Origin: Eutreptiella sp. 'Long Island Sound 2002'
Taxonomy: Eukaryota; Euglenozoa; Euglenophyceae; Eutreptiales; Eutreptiaceae
NCBI GenBank assembly: GCA_964036045.1
Contig: OZ038381.1
Span: 106,459,367-106,523,366 of the forward strand
DNA length: 64,000 nt
Direction: 5' to 3'
Part shown: in pieces, positions 31,833-42,489 of the stretch
Layout: every line of letters starts with the position of its first letter
How positions within the stretch are numbered: the stretch's first letter is position 1
The notes under the pieces: generated by a model
Told to the model about the DNA's origin: nothing
Seen by the model: only the letters and a program-made list of their open reading frames with translations
The model's database searches: none
Made by a program: the position numbers and the translations under genes

Positions 31833-34700
31833 CATGAGTGGCATGGTGCGGCACCAGTTGATGTGATACAGGGTGGTCTTAGTATGAGGGTGGGAAGACC
31901 TGTGGGCACTGAAGTGTGGACCTGCTCGGTTCATGTCTAGTGTGAATAGGGAGTGAGAGACAGAAAGGGCATGGGCGTGTATGCACGAGACAACCAGGTG
32001 CATGTGGTTTGAAAGCAAATTTCTGTGATGACCGTCCCTGGTGCGCAGAATGCACTGTCCTCTGCTGTGTACAGCCTTTTGGAATTCTACTGATGAAGTC
32101 TTTCACTGTGCCCGCTTGCTAGCGCTTCTTCTTAGCAGCTACACCCCCGGAGACTGCCTGCAAAAGTTTCATTTTTCACTGCAAGCATGTGGTCTATTGG
32201 TCACTGCTGAAGGCTATGGCGGTGGGGGGATGTGCAATGGGACGGATCCGTTCCCCTGTTGGTCTGGAGAGATAAACTGTGCTCACAGTGCAAGATGTGG
32301 TGCAGCCATGGGAGTGCTTCCCCTGCAAGCCTCATTTGAAGCCCACCATGAAATCGCATTTCCTCCAGGTTTGACTCAAATTGGGGTAATCAGCTCGGGG
32401 TTGGTGTTACCTGGTATGTCTATGCCACAGCCTCAAACAAGCCTCCAACAGCAACATTAACCAGACGTCTAAACCATATGAAATAGCGAGGAGATATGAA
32501 ACTCTTGCTTCTGCAGCAGATCTGTGCTTTTCCCTAGCCGATCTCCCCAAATTGCTATCAAGTTCCAATGTGAGGTTTTGGGAAGACCCATCCCCCTTCT
32601 CCCCCGTCTCAGTTCTTCGCACCCCATCCAACACACTTGTATTAGTACCTTCCATCCATGAATCATTGTCTAGAGTCCACAGGGAACAACTTTGCCGGAC
32701 TGCCTTGGCACATTGGTGGACACCTCTAGCAAACTCAAGGGCAACCTTTGGGTTCAAAATCTGCAAACCTTGATTGGTCCTTGCAAGCATTTACCATCGT
32801 CGCCATCCAAGTAGAGGATAAGAGCTGGTCGATGCAAGTGCACTATTTTGAGGCACCAAACATGCCACAATAGCGTGTTCTTTTGGCCTTTGTCAAATGA
32901 AGTCTCGTTTCCGGCAAGAGGCACCTTTACAATGGATGTTGAAAAGCAACCTGTTGAGCGAGAGGTGGAAGAGGGCGAGCATGTCATGCATCATGCGCAC
33001 ACCAGGGTGCGGAGATTTAGGTGTCTAGCCCGACCAAGCCGCCGTTGAGTAACTGGTGGCTGGGCTAGAACATATAGCCGATTAAGCCGATTAAGAAAAG
33101 GGCAGGGAAAATCCATGAGGTAGGAAAAATACACAAGGTTAGGACAAATCCACAGGGTATGAAATTTCCACCATGGGAGGGAAAATACATGGTACAAAAA
33201 ACACAATGGTAGGAAATCCTGCATGGGAACCCCAAGAAGGCAGGATGTTCAATAGGCTTGAGTTGGGACTCTTGGCTGTGGGAGGGCATAATCACCCACA
33301 CAAAACATTTTGCTCCAATGCATCCACTCCTTAGGCGGAGCCACTTCCACAAGCTTTGCGGCGCTCAATGTCGAGTGGTGGCGAAGTGTGGAGCCTCTTT
33401 GAGTTGACCAACTTTCGGTAACGGAGGGCAACCCGGGAGTTGAATTCCAGGGCACAGAGGGAAGTGTGTGTAAGCCTCTTTTTTTGAGTGCAATGGTTGT
33501 GGTTTGAATGATTGCTCAAATTGTTTCAACACCCACACATCCGGGGAGGAATTGGTGGTACAAAGATCAAAGTCATTCTTTGTGTTGACCTTGTGATTCG
33601 ACAATGTATGTGAGAAGGAGGGATAGCATGTGGCACATTTATTTGCTCTCTGCACCGGCCATTTAGGGAGGGGATATACCTGAGTTTCTCTTGGGTAACC
33701 TTGCAATACAAACAATGCGTGGTGTGCACACGGCGGGGATACCACCCCTCGGGAATCACTGAAGACTGGGTTGGAGCTTGGCACACAAGGTGCTCGAGAT
33801 GGTCATGTAATCGGGGTCGGTTTTTCGTCGGGACTATGAAACGCCCAATGGAACCCATCGATGATCCTGCACATGATTCGTGAGCCACACTAAGCACCAA
33901 GTTAATATTTCATAATCGAAATGTTCATCCAAAGTTGATTTTGATGGAGACATTAGCTTTGGAGACATTGCCGGAGAGCCAAAAAGCACAAGCCCACCAT
34001 GTGGTGACGCACCTACAATAACAATGCATTTTCTACATTGTGCTGCATACAAAGGGGTGGATTGGCAGTGTGGGATCCCAGAGGGGGGGCAGCGGTGGTT
34101 CATGCCGCCAAAATGCCCACGCAATACATCCTTGCGAGGGCGAGTATGCAGGTGCAATGGGATGGTACCATGGCGGATGGCAAGATGCCGCCCACATTCA
34201 CCTTCAAGCGATGCTGAGGGTGCTTCAGTGATGTGCTTCACAATATTGTCGAAGGGAACCCGGATCTGCAGCTGGTGTTGGTACGGCCCAATGGCGAAGA
34301 CTTGGAGCATCTGTCAGAGTTCACCGCCGCCAAGAGACGGTGTACCTCGAGAGCTTGGATGACGGGTGCCTGATGGGAGGGAGGGGATGGTAATGGGGTC
34401 GCTATTGTGCGTCACCCAGAAGCCCAGCAGACGTTTTTCTCGGCCCATCTTCACTCCATTGGTGAGGGGAGTCACTTCCGAGGGATCTCGAGTGCACGTG
34501 ACTTGACAAACTTGGATCCTTTTCCATGGACAAGCAAAGGCGGTGCTGCAATGGTCCTTGCCATGATGTGTTTTTCCGAGAGGCCCCTTGGGGTGCATCC
34601 GCTCGTAGCTCCACCACTTCTTCTTGGGGTATGCGATAACCGTAGCTAGGGGGCAGACGGTATCACTCCGCTGGAGGCACATGGGGAGCACTCAAAATGA
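31833..34700. other. No gene recognised
   Basis: Sequence of ordinary complexity. Short ORFs occur on both strands, but none shows consistent codon bias or a known motif. Around 33060-33240 there is a purine-rich stretch with repeated GGAAAATCC-like words. I see no RNA gene. Confidence 0.5.
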
Positions 34701-35440
34701 CGAGAGCGGTACGTTCTCGCGCAAGAATCAATCCACATCTTCGATGAGCTACGACAAGAGGTCAGGGCGGCCCACAACAAGCTTCATTGGGAGATAGGCA
34801 CCGAGAAACGCCCTCATCAGGTTCCATACCTTGAGGACCTGTGTGGTCTTTCGGCCGAGGAAGTGACAACGCTTTCGCATGCTTACACGGCTCCTTTACC
34901 ACAAGTTCGTGGGTTTGCCATGAAGTAGCTTGACACGGTGCGAACGTCCTTTGCGGGTGACCAAAAGCAACTCCACCTTATGTTCGCCAAGTTGGTGTGT
35001 ATTCCCAATGAATCACTCGGGCTTGTTCATCGTGCAGTTCAAAGACGGCTTGTTCCTCACCATGGGATATTCCTCACCTCCCACATTTTGGTCCTGTTGC
35101 GTCACATACGGCGGATAGTACAACCAACGGGTACTACATCCCATTCAGTTCTGGAGGTTCGCTGCAGCCGTGGAACACGTTGCCATTCCCCAGGGAGCCC
35201 GGCCAAACGTTGGTTTGCTTATCCGATTGCGTTGTTTGCCGGCCTATTAAGCGCATTGGTATGTATGAGCCGTTGGTCCCCATTGTTATGGGCTTTGGGA
35301 CACATCGTGTGACCCGCCGTGCCGGGTACCCAATTTTCCTGCCCCTTGATTGTACCATGGCCCCTCCGCCTGACAATCTTGGTCAAGTGGGACCATGCGC
35401 AGGTTGCAACAAGCGGAGGGGGGCTCCATGAGATGGGGAA
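34701..35440 (+). pseudogene. Decayed unknown reading frame crossed by TAG
   Basis: Frame 0 reads IFDELRQEVRAAHNKLHWEI, RPHQVPYLEDLCGLSAEEV, LPQVRGFAMK, then TAG (34926-34928) and LDTVRTSFAGDQKQLHLMF plus AKLVCIPNESLGLVHRAVQ. The character of the protein is continuous across the TAG. From about 35030 a second frame (LFIVQFKDGLFLTMGYSS) looks better, so there is a frame break. No family is recognised; the start is not defined (a TGA lies at 34698). Confidence 0.4.
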
Positions 35441-36538
35441 GGGCAGTGTGCGGGCTGTGATCGCCTCCCAAGGGTATCTGTCGGACGACGAATTCAGATT
35501 GCACGATATGCACGTGCATGATCACGTATTTATAACAAAGAAAGATGAGCATGTTGAGGAAATTTCAATGAAGCAATGATACATGATATGTTGCGGAGGG
35601 TGTGGAAAAGTAAGGTTAAATGAATCCTTCGTCTTTCGTGCTTGGTGTGGCTTTTCCTTTGCTGGTGCGAAGCACCATCAAAAGAAAAGCCTTATTACGT
35701 TTTTAGCCATTTTCGGGTCACTTTTCTATGTCGGAAACGGAGCTGGGCGGTGACAAACAAACGCAAAATGACTCCTTTGCCTTATGTTTAAGCTAGCAGC
35801 GCAAGGACAAGGAGGGTGCATTGGGCAAGATTAGCGATACAGGGTGCCAATAGCATAAAATTGACATATTCATAACTCGGGCCTACTGTATCGGATTTTG
35901 ACGAAATCAAGGGCAATTTTGGTCAATTTGGGGGTGTTCTTTCCATTTTTGAGCTTAAAAAGGCGGCCGAGGGCGTTGAAAACCGTCCAATCGAAAAGCG
36001 GTGCTAAAAAAAAACGACGGCGGTTTCTCGATTCAACAGCAACACGAGGCTTTTAGAATCATTTATAAATCTGGTCTTAGATCGAAATTTAGTGCATTGT
36101 AGCCCGATTTCACTTTGGACAGTCAAAATGAAAGATCGCAAATGCCGGCGACTGCAAAATGCACGCGTGCACAGCAAATCAATAATATGTCAAATAGATT
36201 TCTTGAGATTTGGGGCCTGTAGTTTATATATAGTGTTGTTCGGCACCTCAACTTTGCTGGTGCACCTTTAAATCGCATCCCTAGCTTATATGGAATTAGT
36301 GGATGCTGGTAAAGAAGTTAAAACCTTGTAAAGGTCCCAACTTTGAAAAACAGCCATGATCAATCGAAACAAATATGACGGCGCGAATCAGCTCTTTGAG
36401 GCGGTCATTTAGAGGGGCTGCATCGTACACTTTTGGGATATGTTTCATTTCGGCGCGCGGATTGTATATAATGGCATAAGGACTGCTTTTAGAGGGGGGC
36501 GGGGCCCCATTCCCCGGCCCCCCAATTAAAAGCCCCCC
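35441..36538. other. AT-richer spacer, no gene recognised
   Basis: Lower GC than the neighbours, no long ORF on either strand, no repeats above background. A CCCC/GGGG-rich inverted pair lies around 36496-36550 (GGGGGGC...GCCCCCC-type sequence). Confidence 0.5.
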
Positions 36539-36847
36539 ATGGGGGGGGAGGTGAACAAGAAGCAAAGCGCCAGCAAAAGGTCTCCTTGTACCGTGTGTCA
36601 AGAAGAGCTTGTGTTCCGAAGCTGCTTCCACACAGGTATATGTTGTGGGTTGTGCCGCACAAACCCAACTTGGCAATTGGAATTCAAGGCGAAGACAATC
36701 ACCGTCATCCCTAATCTACGGGGTAGGGCAAGCTTCTTCATGTTGTGCGACGAGAACACCCATTTGTACCTCACGGTGCCAGATATGCCTCGGGGTGTCA
36801 TGAAAGTGCAGAGCAGTTGGGACACAACACCCAGCCCTGAGGATTGA
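36539..36847 (+). CDS. Small Cys-rich hypothetical protein (102 aa)
   Basis: ATG at 36539, TGA at 36845. N-terminal basic stretch, then CTVCQEELVFRSCFHTGICC with further Cys (CGLC), which could form a zinc-binding cluster, then WQLEFKAKTITVIPNLRGRA and FFMLCDENTHLYLTVPDMP. The composition looks coding. It could be one exon of a longer gene with the next ORF. Function unknown. Confidence 0.35.
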   Translation: MGGEVNKKQSASKRSPCTVCQEELVFRSCFHTGICCGLCRTNPTWQLEFKAKTITVIPNLRGRASFFMLCDENTHLYLTVPDMPRGVMKVQSSWDTTPSPED

Positions 36848-36866
36848 CCATTGCGTCAATTTTGCC

Positions 36867-37388
36867 ATGGCAACTCCATCGTTTCCACTGTTTACGCCAC
36901 GGTCCTCGCCACTAGTCACGCCCCCCCCACCCGTGTGGGTATCGTTCTTCGCAATGTACGGTTTCGGGTCTTTGCAGTTCGGTCCCCCCCCTGATCCCGT
37001 TCTCAACCACACCCTGTCGCGTCTTGTGGTGCTCGCTTGTCCCCCCAAATTTCCCCTCTTGTATCATTTCATGGGGCGGCACTACGGCTTTATCACCCCA
37101 CTGGAAAAACAATCTTCCATGGTTTCCAAGGCGGCATCACCAAAGAAGGGGAAACCGGCCCAATCCGGCAACAATGATAGCGACACGGAGGATGCAGTTC
37201 ACTGGACATGTGCCTGTCAGCACGTGCACTACCCAAACAACCCCCACGCTGCGCACGACGCCCGCTTGCCAATTTCGGTTGCAACTAGTGTGTTGAGACA
37301 GCTGCCTACGACAGGCTTCAAGATAGCCCCGTGTCCCGCAACAACCCCCGGACATCCCTGCCGACACCCCCCCTGTCCGATGACATAA
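36867..37388 (+). CDS. Pro-rich hypothetical ORF (173 codons to TAA)
   Basis: The start is GCCATGG at 36864-36870. The product is Pro/Leu-rich, with ASPKKGKPAQSGNNDSDTED and a Cys/His group CACQHVHYPNNPHAAH. It ends at TAA (37386); the frame then continues open to a TGA near 37558. Not recognised. Confidence 0.25.
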   Translation: MATPSFPLFTPRSSPLVTPPPPVWVSFFAMYGFGSLQFGPPPDPVLNHTLSRLVVLACPPKFPLLYHFMGRHYGFITPLEKQSSMVSKAASPKKGKPAQSGNNDSDTEDAVHWTCACQHVHYPNNPHAAHDARLPISVATSVLRQLPTTGFKIAPCPATTPGHPCRHPPCPMT

Positions 37389-37534
37389 CCTGTCTTGTCG
37401 CCTGTCTTAATGCCCTGTCGGACGGCAGCCGCCCTATCTGGTGCCCCGTCTTACGGCGCTGTCCCGCGACGCTTGCCTATCGCGGTCTTTGTCATACCTC
37501 CCTATCCTTACCTGCTCTTCCACTTCAGGCTTGA

Positions 37535-37822
37535 ATGGATGTTCTTCTGGCCATGGACGTGACCACCCTTGTGGTCCCCAAAGTTCATCGCTTCATTCCG
37601 TTCGTCGGGAACAAGGATATGGGGCATAAGGATGTGGGGCCGAAGGATGTGGGGCAGAAGGATGTGGGGCAAAAGTTGGGGGCACCGCAGCGTTCCCCCT
37701 CGCGGGAATTCCCGCTCATGTCGGGCAAGGAGACCACGGACCCGGTCCCATGCGCCAGTGCAGTGGTCCAAACACCTCCTGAAAAGCTGCCGCCTTTAGG
37801 GCACTTTGGTGATTCTCCTTGA
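37535..37822 (+). CDS. Small ORF with a 15-bp minisatellite
   Basis: ATG at 37535, TGA at 37820. It encodes VTTLVVPKVHRFIPFVGN, then four five-residue repeats of the type KDVGQ/KDVGP, then a Pro/Ser-rich end. Each repeat is a 15-bp unit, so the repeat length preserves the frame. Function unknown. Confidence 0.3.
   Translation: MDVLLAMDVTTLVVPKVHRFIPFVGNKDMGHKDVGPKDVGQKDVGQKLGAPQRSPSREFPLMSGKETTDPVPCASAVVQTPPEKLPPLGHFGDSP
37613..37675 (+). repeat. 15-bp minisatellite, four units
   Basis: Units of the form AAGGATGTGGGGCAG, with small variation at the last two bases and one A for G in the first unit. Confidence 0.9.
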
Positions 37823-38322
37823 GCACACGCACGTCCATGGCGTGTGCCTCCTTGAGCGCTCTGATCTCACTGGACACAGCCCCCTTTGCAAGCCGTGGTG
37901 ATTACTCTGCCGTTACGGTGCTCCTCGCCGACGACACCAACTCCTCCAAGAGGCCCCTTGTGGTTGCCCGCTTTTTCGGGCGGTGCACGTCTCAGTCTGA
38001 ATCCCCTGTGTCTTGGGTTCCGACTTCTCTGACCGCACTTGCACCGCCTCTGGTTCCTATGGCCGGCATTCCTTCTCCACCGATGTGCGCACATGGTCCC
38101 CGACTGGCGGCTGCCGAACGGTCGTGAACTTTGACGAGCTAGTCCAACGGCTTTAGTTCCACGTGTAGTTCGGAGGGGCCTTCAAGAGTGATCGCCCCTT
38201 GAGTTGCGCCTTGCCCTGGCGCAAGGCTCAGTTGTGCACGGCGTCACTGCTCCGAGCGCAGCAGTCCATTCCCATTCAAGACTGTTGATCGCAATGGGCA
38301 TCTTCACGTCGCACGGCTAGAG
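37823..38322. other. No gene recognised
   Basis: No convincing frame on either strand; an ORF at 37819-38127 is Ser/Pro-rich with no motif. Confidence 0.4.
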
Positions 38323-38886
38323 TTGCCACTCGGTGTCGCAGAAGTGCATGGCTGCTGTCTTGTAGTACACGGCTGCCCCCTTCGTGTCCCACGCGGCATC
38401 CAACAGCGCAGGAAGCAGCATGAGGCCACTGGTGCGATGCAGGAAGGGCTTGAGCAGGCCAAGCGGACTGTTGCACAGGTCCAGGTGGAGGTTTCAGACC
38501 TCAAGGTGCAAATCAACCAAGAGAAAGCGCTGGGGGTGGAGCTCAAAGGCCGGCTGGCCGAGGGACAGTGCTAGGCTGAAAGCCTGAAAACGCAACCCGA
38601 GGCAGAAAACTAGCTGACCTCGCAGCTGCAGGAAGTGTATCACTCTATGGCAGCGAAGGGCAGTTCAACCCGGTCCCAATCATATCTCCAATAAGGTCAA
38701 TCCACTCCGACGCAAGGTTGTCTCTTTTTGGGTGGTTTTAGCATTGGCACTATCCCCTTTCCCCCAGAATTTCTTTGCCCTCACCCCCTTTGTGGGTTCG
38801 TGGCAGGCTCTTTTCAATATAGGGGGCTGACCAACCCTCTGTTAGTACTTGGGGGGGTGTCAATGCAAGTCCCCCAGTATAAATGA
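38323..38886 (+). pseudogene. Coiled-coil reading frame interrupted only by TAG/TAA
   Basis: Frame 1 contains EGLEQAKRTVAQVQVEVSDL, KVQINQEKALGVELKGRLAE and GQC, then TAG (38572), AESLKTQPEAEN, TAG (38611), LTSQLQEVYHSMAAKG, and TAA (38692) after SQSYLQ. It ends at TGA (38884). The heptad-like spacing of hydrophobic residues carries on across both TAG codons, and Gln would suit both places. No upstream start is certain. The gene is either decayed or uses TAR as Gln. Confidence 0.4.
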
Positions 38887-40257
38887 GTCGCGCCAACTGT
38901 GCACCACTTTCAATGTGTGGGGGTGATTTAATTTGTATCACTCGCTCGACATTACTTGGCTCCTCTGTGTGGGCCCTATATTCCTTCGTCTATGGCTCTG
39001 GGGAGCCCAATTTGTCGTGCATGTGTCCGTCGAGGTTAGGTTGGCTCTAGGGGTTTTTGAGGGCGAGCAACGCAATGGAATTGTCCTTTTTTTATATAAT
39101 TTTATCATTTTGGGGTGTAGAGCCCCTTTGCTGACCCTGGCTCCACTGTCATACATGTCCTACATGTCTTGCATGACCCCATACAAGTAGGTAACAACGT
39201 CGCGCGTGTCGCGCGCGTGTTGCGCGCTTCTGACGTCTGGCTTCACAATTGTCCCTGGCGTCAACTACTTTCTGAAGTATGTTTTACGTGTTCTACCGCA
39301 CTTGTGCACGCCTTGCAATGCATGTATGACCCCTTCCCCTTCGGAGAACTGCGTGTACATGTCCAAGTCGCGTCAATTACGCCCTGAGCGTGACACCGCT
39401 GTGGCCCAGAGGGGGCCTTCGGAGAACTGCGTGTACATGTCCAAGTCGCGTCAGTTACGCCCTGAGAGGGCTTGCTCTACGGGTGGTGTGTGGTGGCTCT
39501 GCTCTTGTCCCCAGGGCCGAATTGCCTGTTCAGCACGTTCACAGTGTCCCCCAGCACACGTGCAGGCTTTTTATTTCGTTGCTCAGCACTATTTGCCATG
39601 CTGCCTTTATACCCCAGTCAGTACCACTTACCCCACACCCACCTCACCGAGTGCGACCCCATGTCGTGCTGCGACGTCACGAAGGACCACAATGCGGGGG
39701 TGGTTTTTCACGTGAAGCAGCAGACATGTATATGCACAATGTTCGAGTTGTAGCCTCTCGTTGTGTCCTTGCCGCATAGTCTGGTGTGCATACCGTTCTC
39801 TACGCTCCGCGTGTTGCCTCTTCGTGTGTCTCTGGTGACTACACACCTTCTTTGCAGCCGGGCACCATGCTTGGTGGGTCTCCAGCATGCAAGAAGTGTA
39901 TGATAAAAAGACCTTTTGTTGCAAACGTGGCTTGATGTAGAGCGGGGGGGGAGGGGGGGTCGAAGGTGTGGTTGTGTTACAGCAGCCGCAAATGGAGGTG
40001 ATGGGATAGCAGGACATGATATTCAGACAGGGTACACGACAGGGGGTCTATCTCAATACAAGTTGCCAGGACAGATACTAAGATAGGGGGGCTGTCCGGC
40101 GAAGATCCCTTGTCTTTGGACTTGTCTCGCCAACCTGTCATGGGACCGCTCCCCGTCCTGAACCCTATCTTTGTAGCCTGTCTTGCACCTATTTGGTGAG
40201 AATGCCTTTGGGTGTGGTTGACGGTTGCATTGTGTTGCATTGTTTTTTGACAAGAAA
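38887..40257. other. Spacer with one intron-like tract and a tandem duplication
   Basis: At 39180-39300 a T/G-rich tract resembles the intron tracts of 11.6-17.0 kb (GTGTCGCGCGCGTGTTGCGC, TTTTACGTGTTCTACC). No exon with coding character is identified around it. A G-run lies at 39943-39959. Confidence 0.45.
39338..39466 (+). repeat. Tandem duplication, 78-bp period
   Basis: The sequence from CCTTCGGAGAACTGCGTG to TTACGCCCTGAG (about 51 bp) occurs at 39338 and again at 39416 with one substitution (CAATTACG versus CAGTTACG), separated by unrelated bases. Confidence 0.9.
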
Positions 40258-41416
40258 ATGGCTTTCCGCAAACTGTCCAAGATTGTTGACACCATGTGCT
40301 CTAATGTGGCCAAGCTCCACTTGGCACCCAGTCGGACTTCGTCCAACGAAAGGCGCTAGGACGCTTGCACATGCTGGAGACAGCCACTACGGCCATTCTC
40401 CGGAAACCCCCGTGCATCATCACCGACACCCAAGGGCACCACACTCTGCGGCCAGACGTTCGAGGACTGTGATGAGAGTGAGGAGGAGGTTGTTTTGTTG
40501 GTGGGCCATTTGCGAAGGATGAAAGTTTCTGTCCGCAATTAGGACAAACTCCGGAGGACATGTGGGAGGTCCACCCTACAACGGGTGCGCCAAGCCCTCA
40601 TCCCCTACCGGTGGAAACCGGTGGTGTTCAAGCCTAGTGTGGGACGGGCTCGTTGCTTGGCCCTCTTCAACTTCCAGGACGCCTAGCCGACAAGTTGGGG
40701 CAACTAGATGCCCAGGTGGCGGACCTAGAACTCAACGGGATTGCCACCCCCACCGTGACCGTTGAGCAGGAAAGTTTCTTGACGGGAGATGGGAAAGGGA
40801 TGTGCGCTAGTCACACCAAACTGAAATGCGTTGTTAGCATTGTGACCTCGCATTCGAGCACTTTGGAGGTGTTAACCTCCGTCGTAGTCATTTCGTAATT
40901 TCCATCCGATGGGGGGCTTTCCTCTGCTCCATACCTCCACCATGTAGTGTTGGATACATGGTGCATTGCTATTGTAGAATAGTAAACAGAATTTTCAAAA
41001 GGTTGTGCTCGGATGGCCGGATTTCATAGGCGCGTGCCCTTCCCCCCTTGCTACGGAGTGTAGTGCAACCGTGATGCAAGCAGCTCCCCACATCCCGTCC
41101 AAAATCAGGAATGCGCCGCGGCCCACTAAGGATGGTAGCTTTGATTTAGATGGGCGAGGGTGGTTTGCCCGAGATCAAACCAAGTTGTACAGCTTATTCA
41201 CAACATGTGGGGCCGGAAGAGCGGGTGGCTGTATCCGGGACAAGCATTTCCCATGCGGTCATCCACCGCATGCTCCTTAGTTTGTGGTATATGGAAAAGT
41301 GTTGGTCAAACAAGATTGGTTTGACTAGTAAGGAGGTGGAGTTCTATATGCGGGCTGTGGGACAGTTTGCCATTGATTGGCTGGCAATCCACAGTGTCGG
41401 TGCATTGGACATGTGA
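40258..41416 (+). pseudogene. Decayed unknown gene, stops in frame nearly all TAG/TAA
   Basis: From ATG 40258, frame 1 reads MAFRKLSKIVDTMCSNVAKL, TAG (40357), DACTCWRQPLRPFSG, DCDESEEEVVLLVGHLRRMK, VSVRN, TAG (40540), DKLRRTCGRSTLQRVRQALI and WKPVVFKPSVGRARCLALF, without any TGA until 40756. Near 40680 a second frame (LADKLGQLDAQVADLEL) looks better, and a third (MLLSLWYMEKCWSNKIGL, EVEFYMRAVGQFAIDWLAI) closes at TGA 41414. The chain is therefore broken by at least two indels. No family is recognised. Confidence 0.35.
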
Positions 41417-42184
41417 CCACTCTGGGTGGTTCGCGGCCGAGTACCGCAAATTTTTCATTTTTCGGGCATCCCAACCAAAAGGCGGAATGTGGAGTTCAAA
41501 ATGGACATCTGCCGTTCGTTTCTATGTTGTAAAATATCGTGCCCGTTTGTATTTTTGTTCGATATTTTTTATTATTTATTTTAGTGCACAGGCATTCACC
41601 CACGTACGGGAGCTTGATGCTCTAGATGTGTGCTTGTAGATGTGGCGTGTGTTGCATGACACAAGGGGAAAAACCGACGCATCGGACGACGAAAGGCCTA
41701 AGGTGTCAAATGAAATGAAACGTGCTGCTTTGCAACAGGGGTGTGGGGCATGTGCTGTCGTAGCATAGTGGGCCGCCACAAGTGTCAAGACAAGGGGGTG
41801 TCGTAAGAAAGCTCAGCCAAGACAAGGGGGTTGTCATGAAGACAAGGTCTGTCTTGGGGCTGCCGTGGGTTTTCACAAAATACGCACGGCGCGTGCACGC
41901 ATGGCGGCACCGGTGTCCATGGGGTCCCATTGGCATTGGAAACATGTTTTAGTACCTAAAAGTCATAGCATCTGAGGGGGTATGGTGGAGGAATGCACAA
42001 CTTTGGGCGAGGGAGTTATCGGCCTCAACCTGTATGGTTGCCCCTGAAATTGTGTAGGATTAAGTGGCTCGAAGGTGGGTACATGTGGCAAGAATGTTTG
42101 AGACCTGTAGGTATGCAGCAATTGATCATATACGGAGTTTTCAGAACCGTGGGATCCCTCTGGCACTGAGTTCATTCAAGCCGC
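41417..42184. other. No gene recognised
   Basis: Moderately AT-rich spacer with short ORFs of no coding character. Confidence 0.5.
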
Positions 42185-42489
42185 TTGAGGGACTCGTTTG
42201 ACCTATTCTGGCGCAATCCGCCCCATGCATGGACCCTCCACGAGGCAATGTTGCGGGGTTCGCTGAAGTAGCACAAGACTATCAACGAGACATGTGTTTG
42301 ACTTTGTTTGTTATGCATCCTGACTGTCCAGCGGATGTGGTGCATCCGACTCGAGTATATGTTTTGCGATACCATTTAAGAGGGGTGTCCAATCCTCTCA
42401 TTTGCCCGATTGCTGCAAAATTTCTCGTCGCGACCTATTTTCATTGATCAGTACCCTATGTTCATCAATTCGAGAGAACACTTCACAGA
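42185..42489 (+). other. Possible short coding remnant at the repeat boundary
   Basis: Pieces in different frames look coding (RLRDSFDLFWRNPPHAWTLH; then VAGFAEVAQDYQRDMCLTLF; then FSSRPIFIDQYPMFIN). They are cut off by the CA-rich repeat that starts near 42490. Not recognised. Confidence 0.25.
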
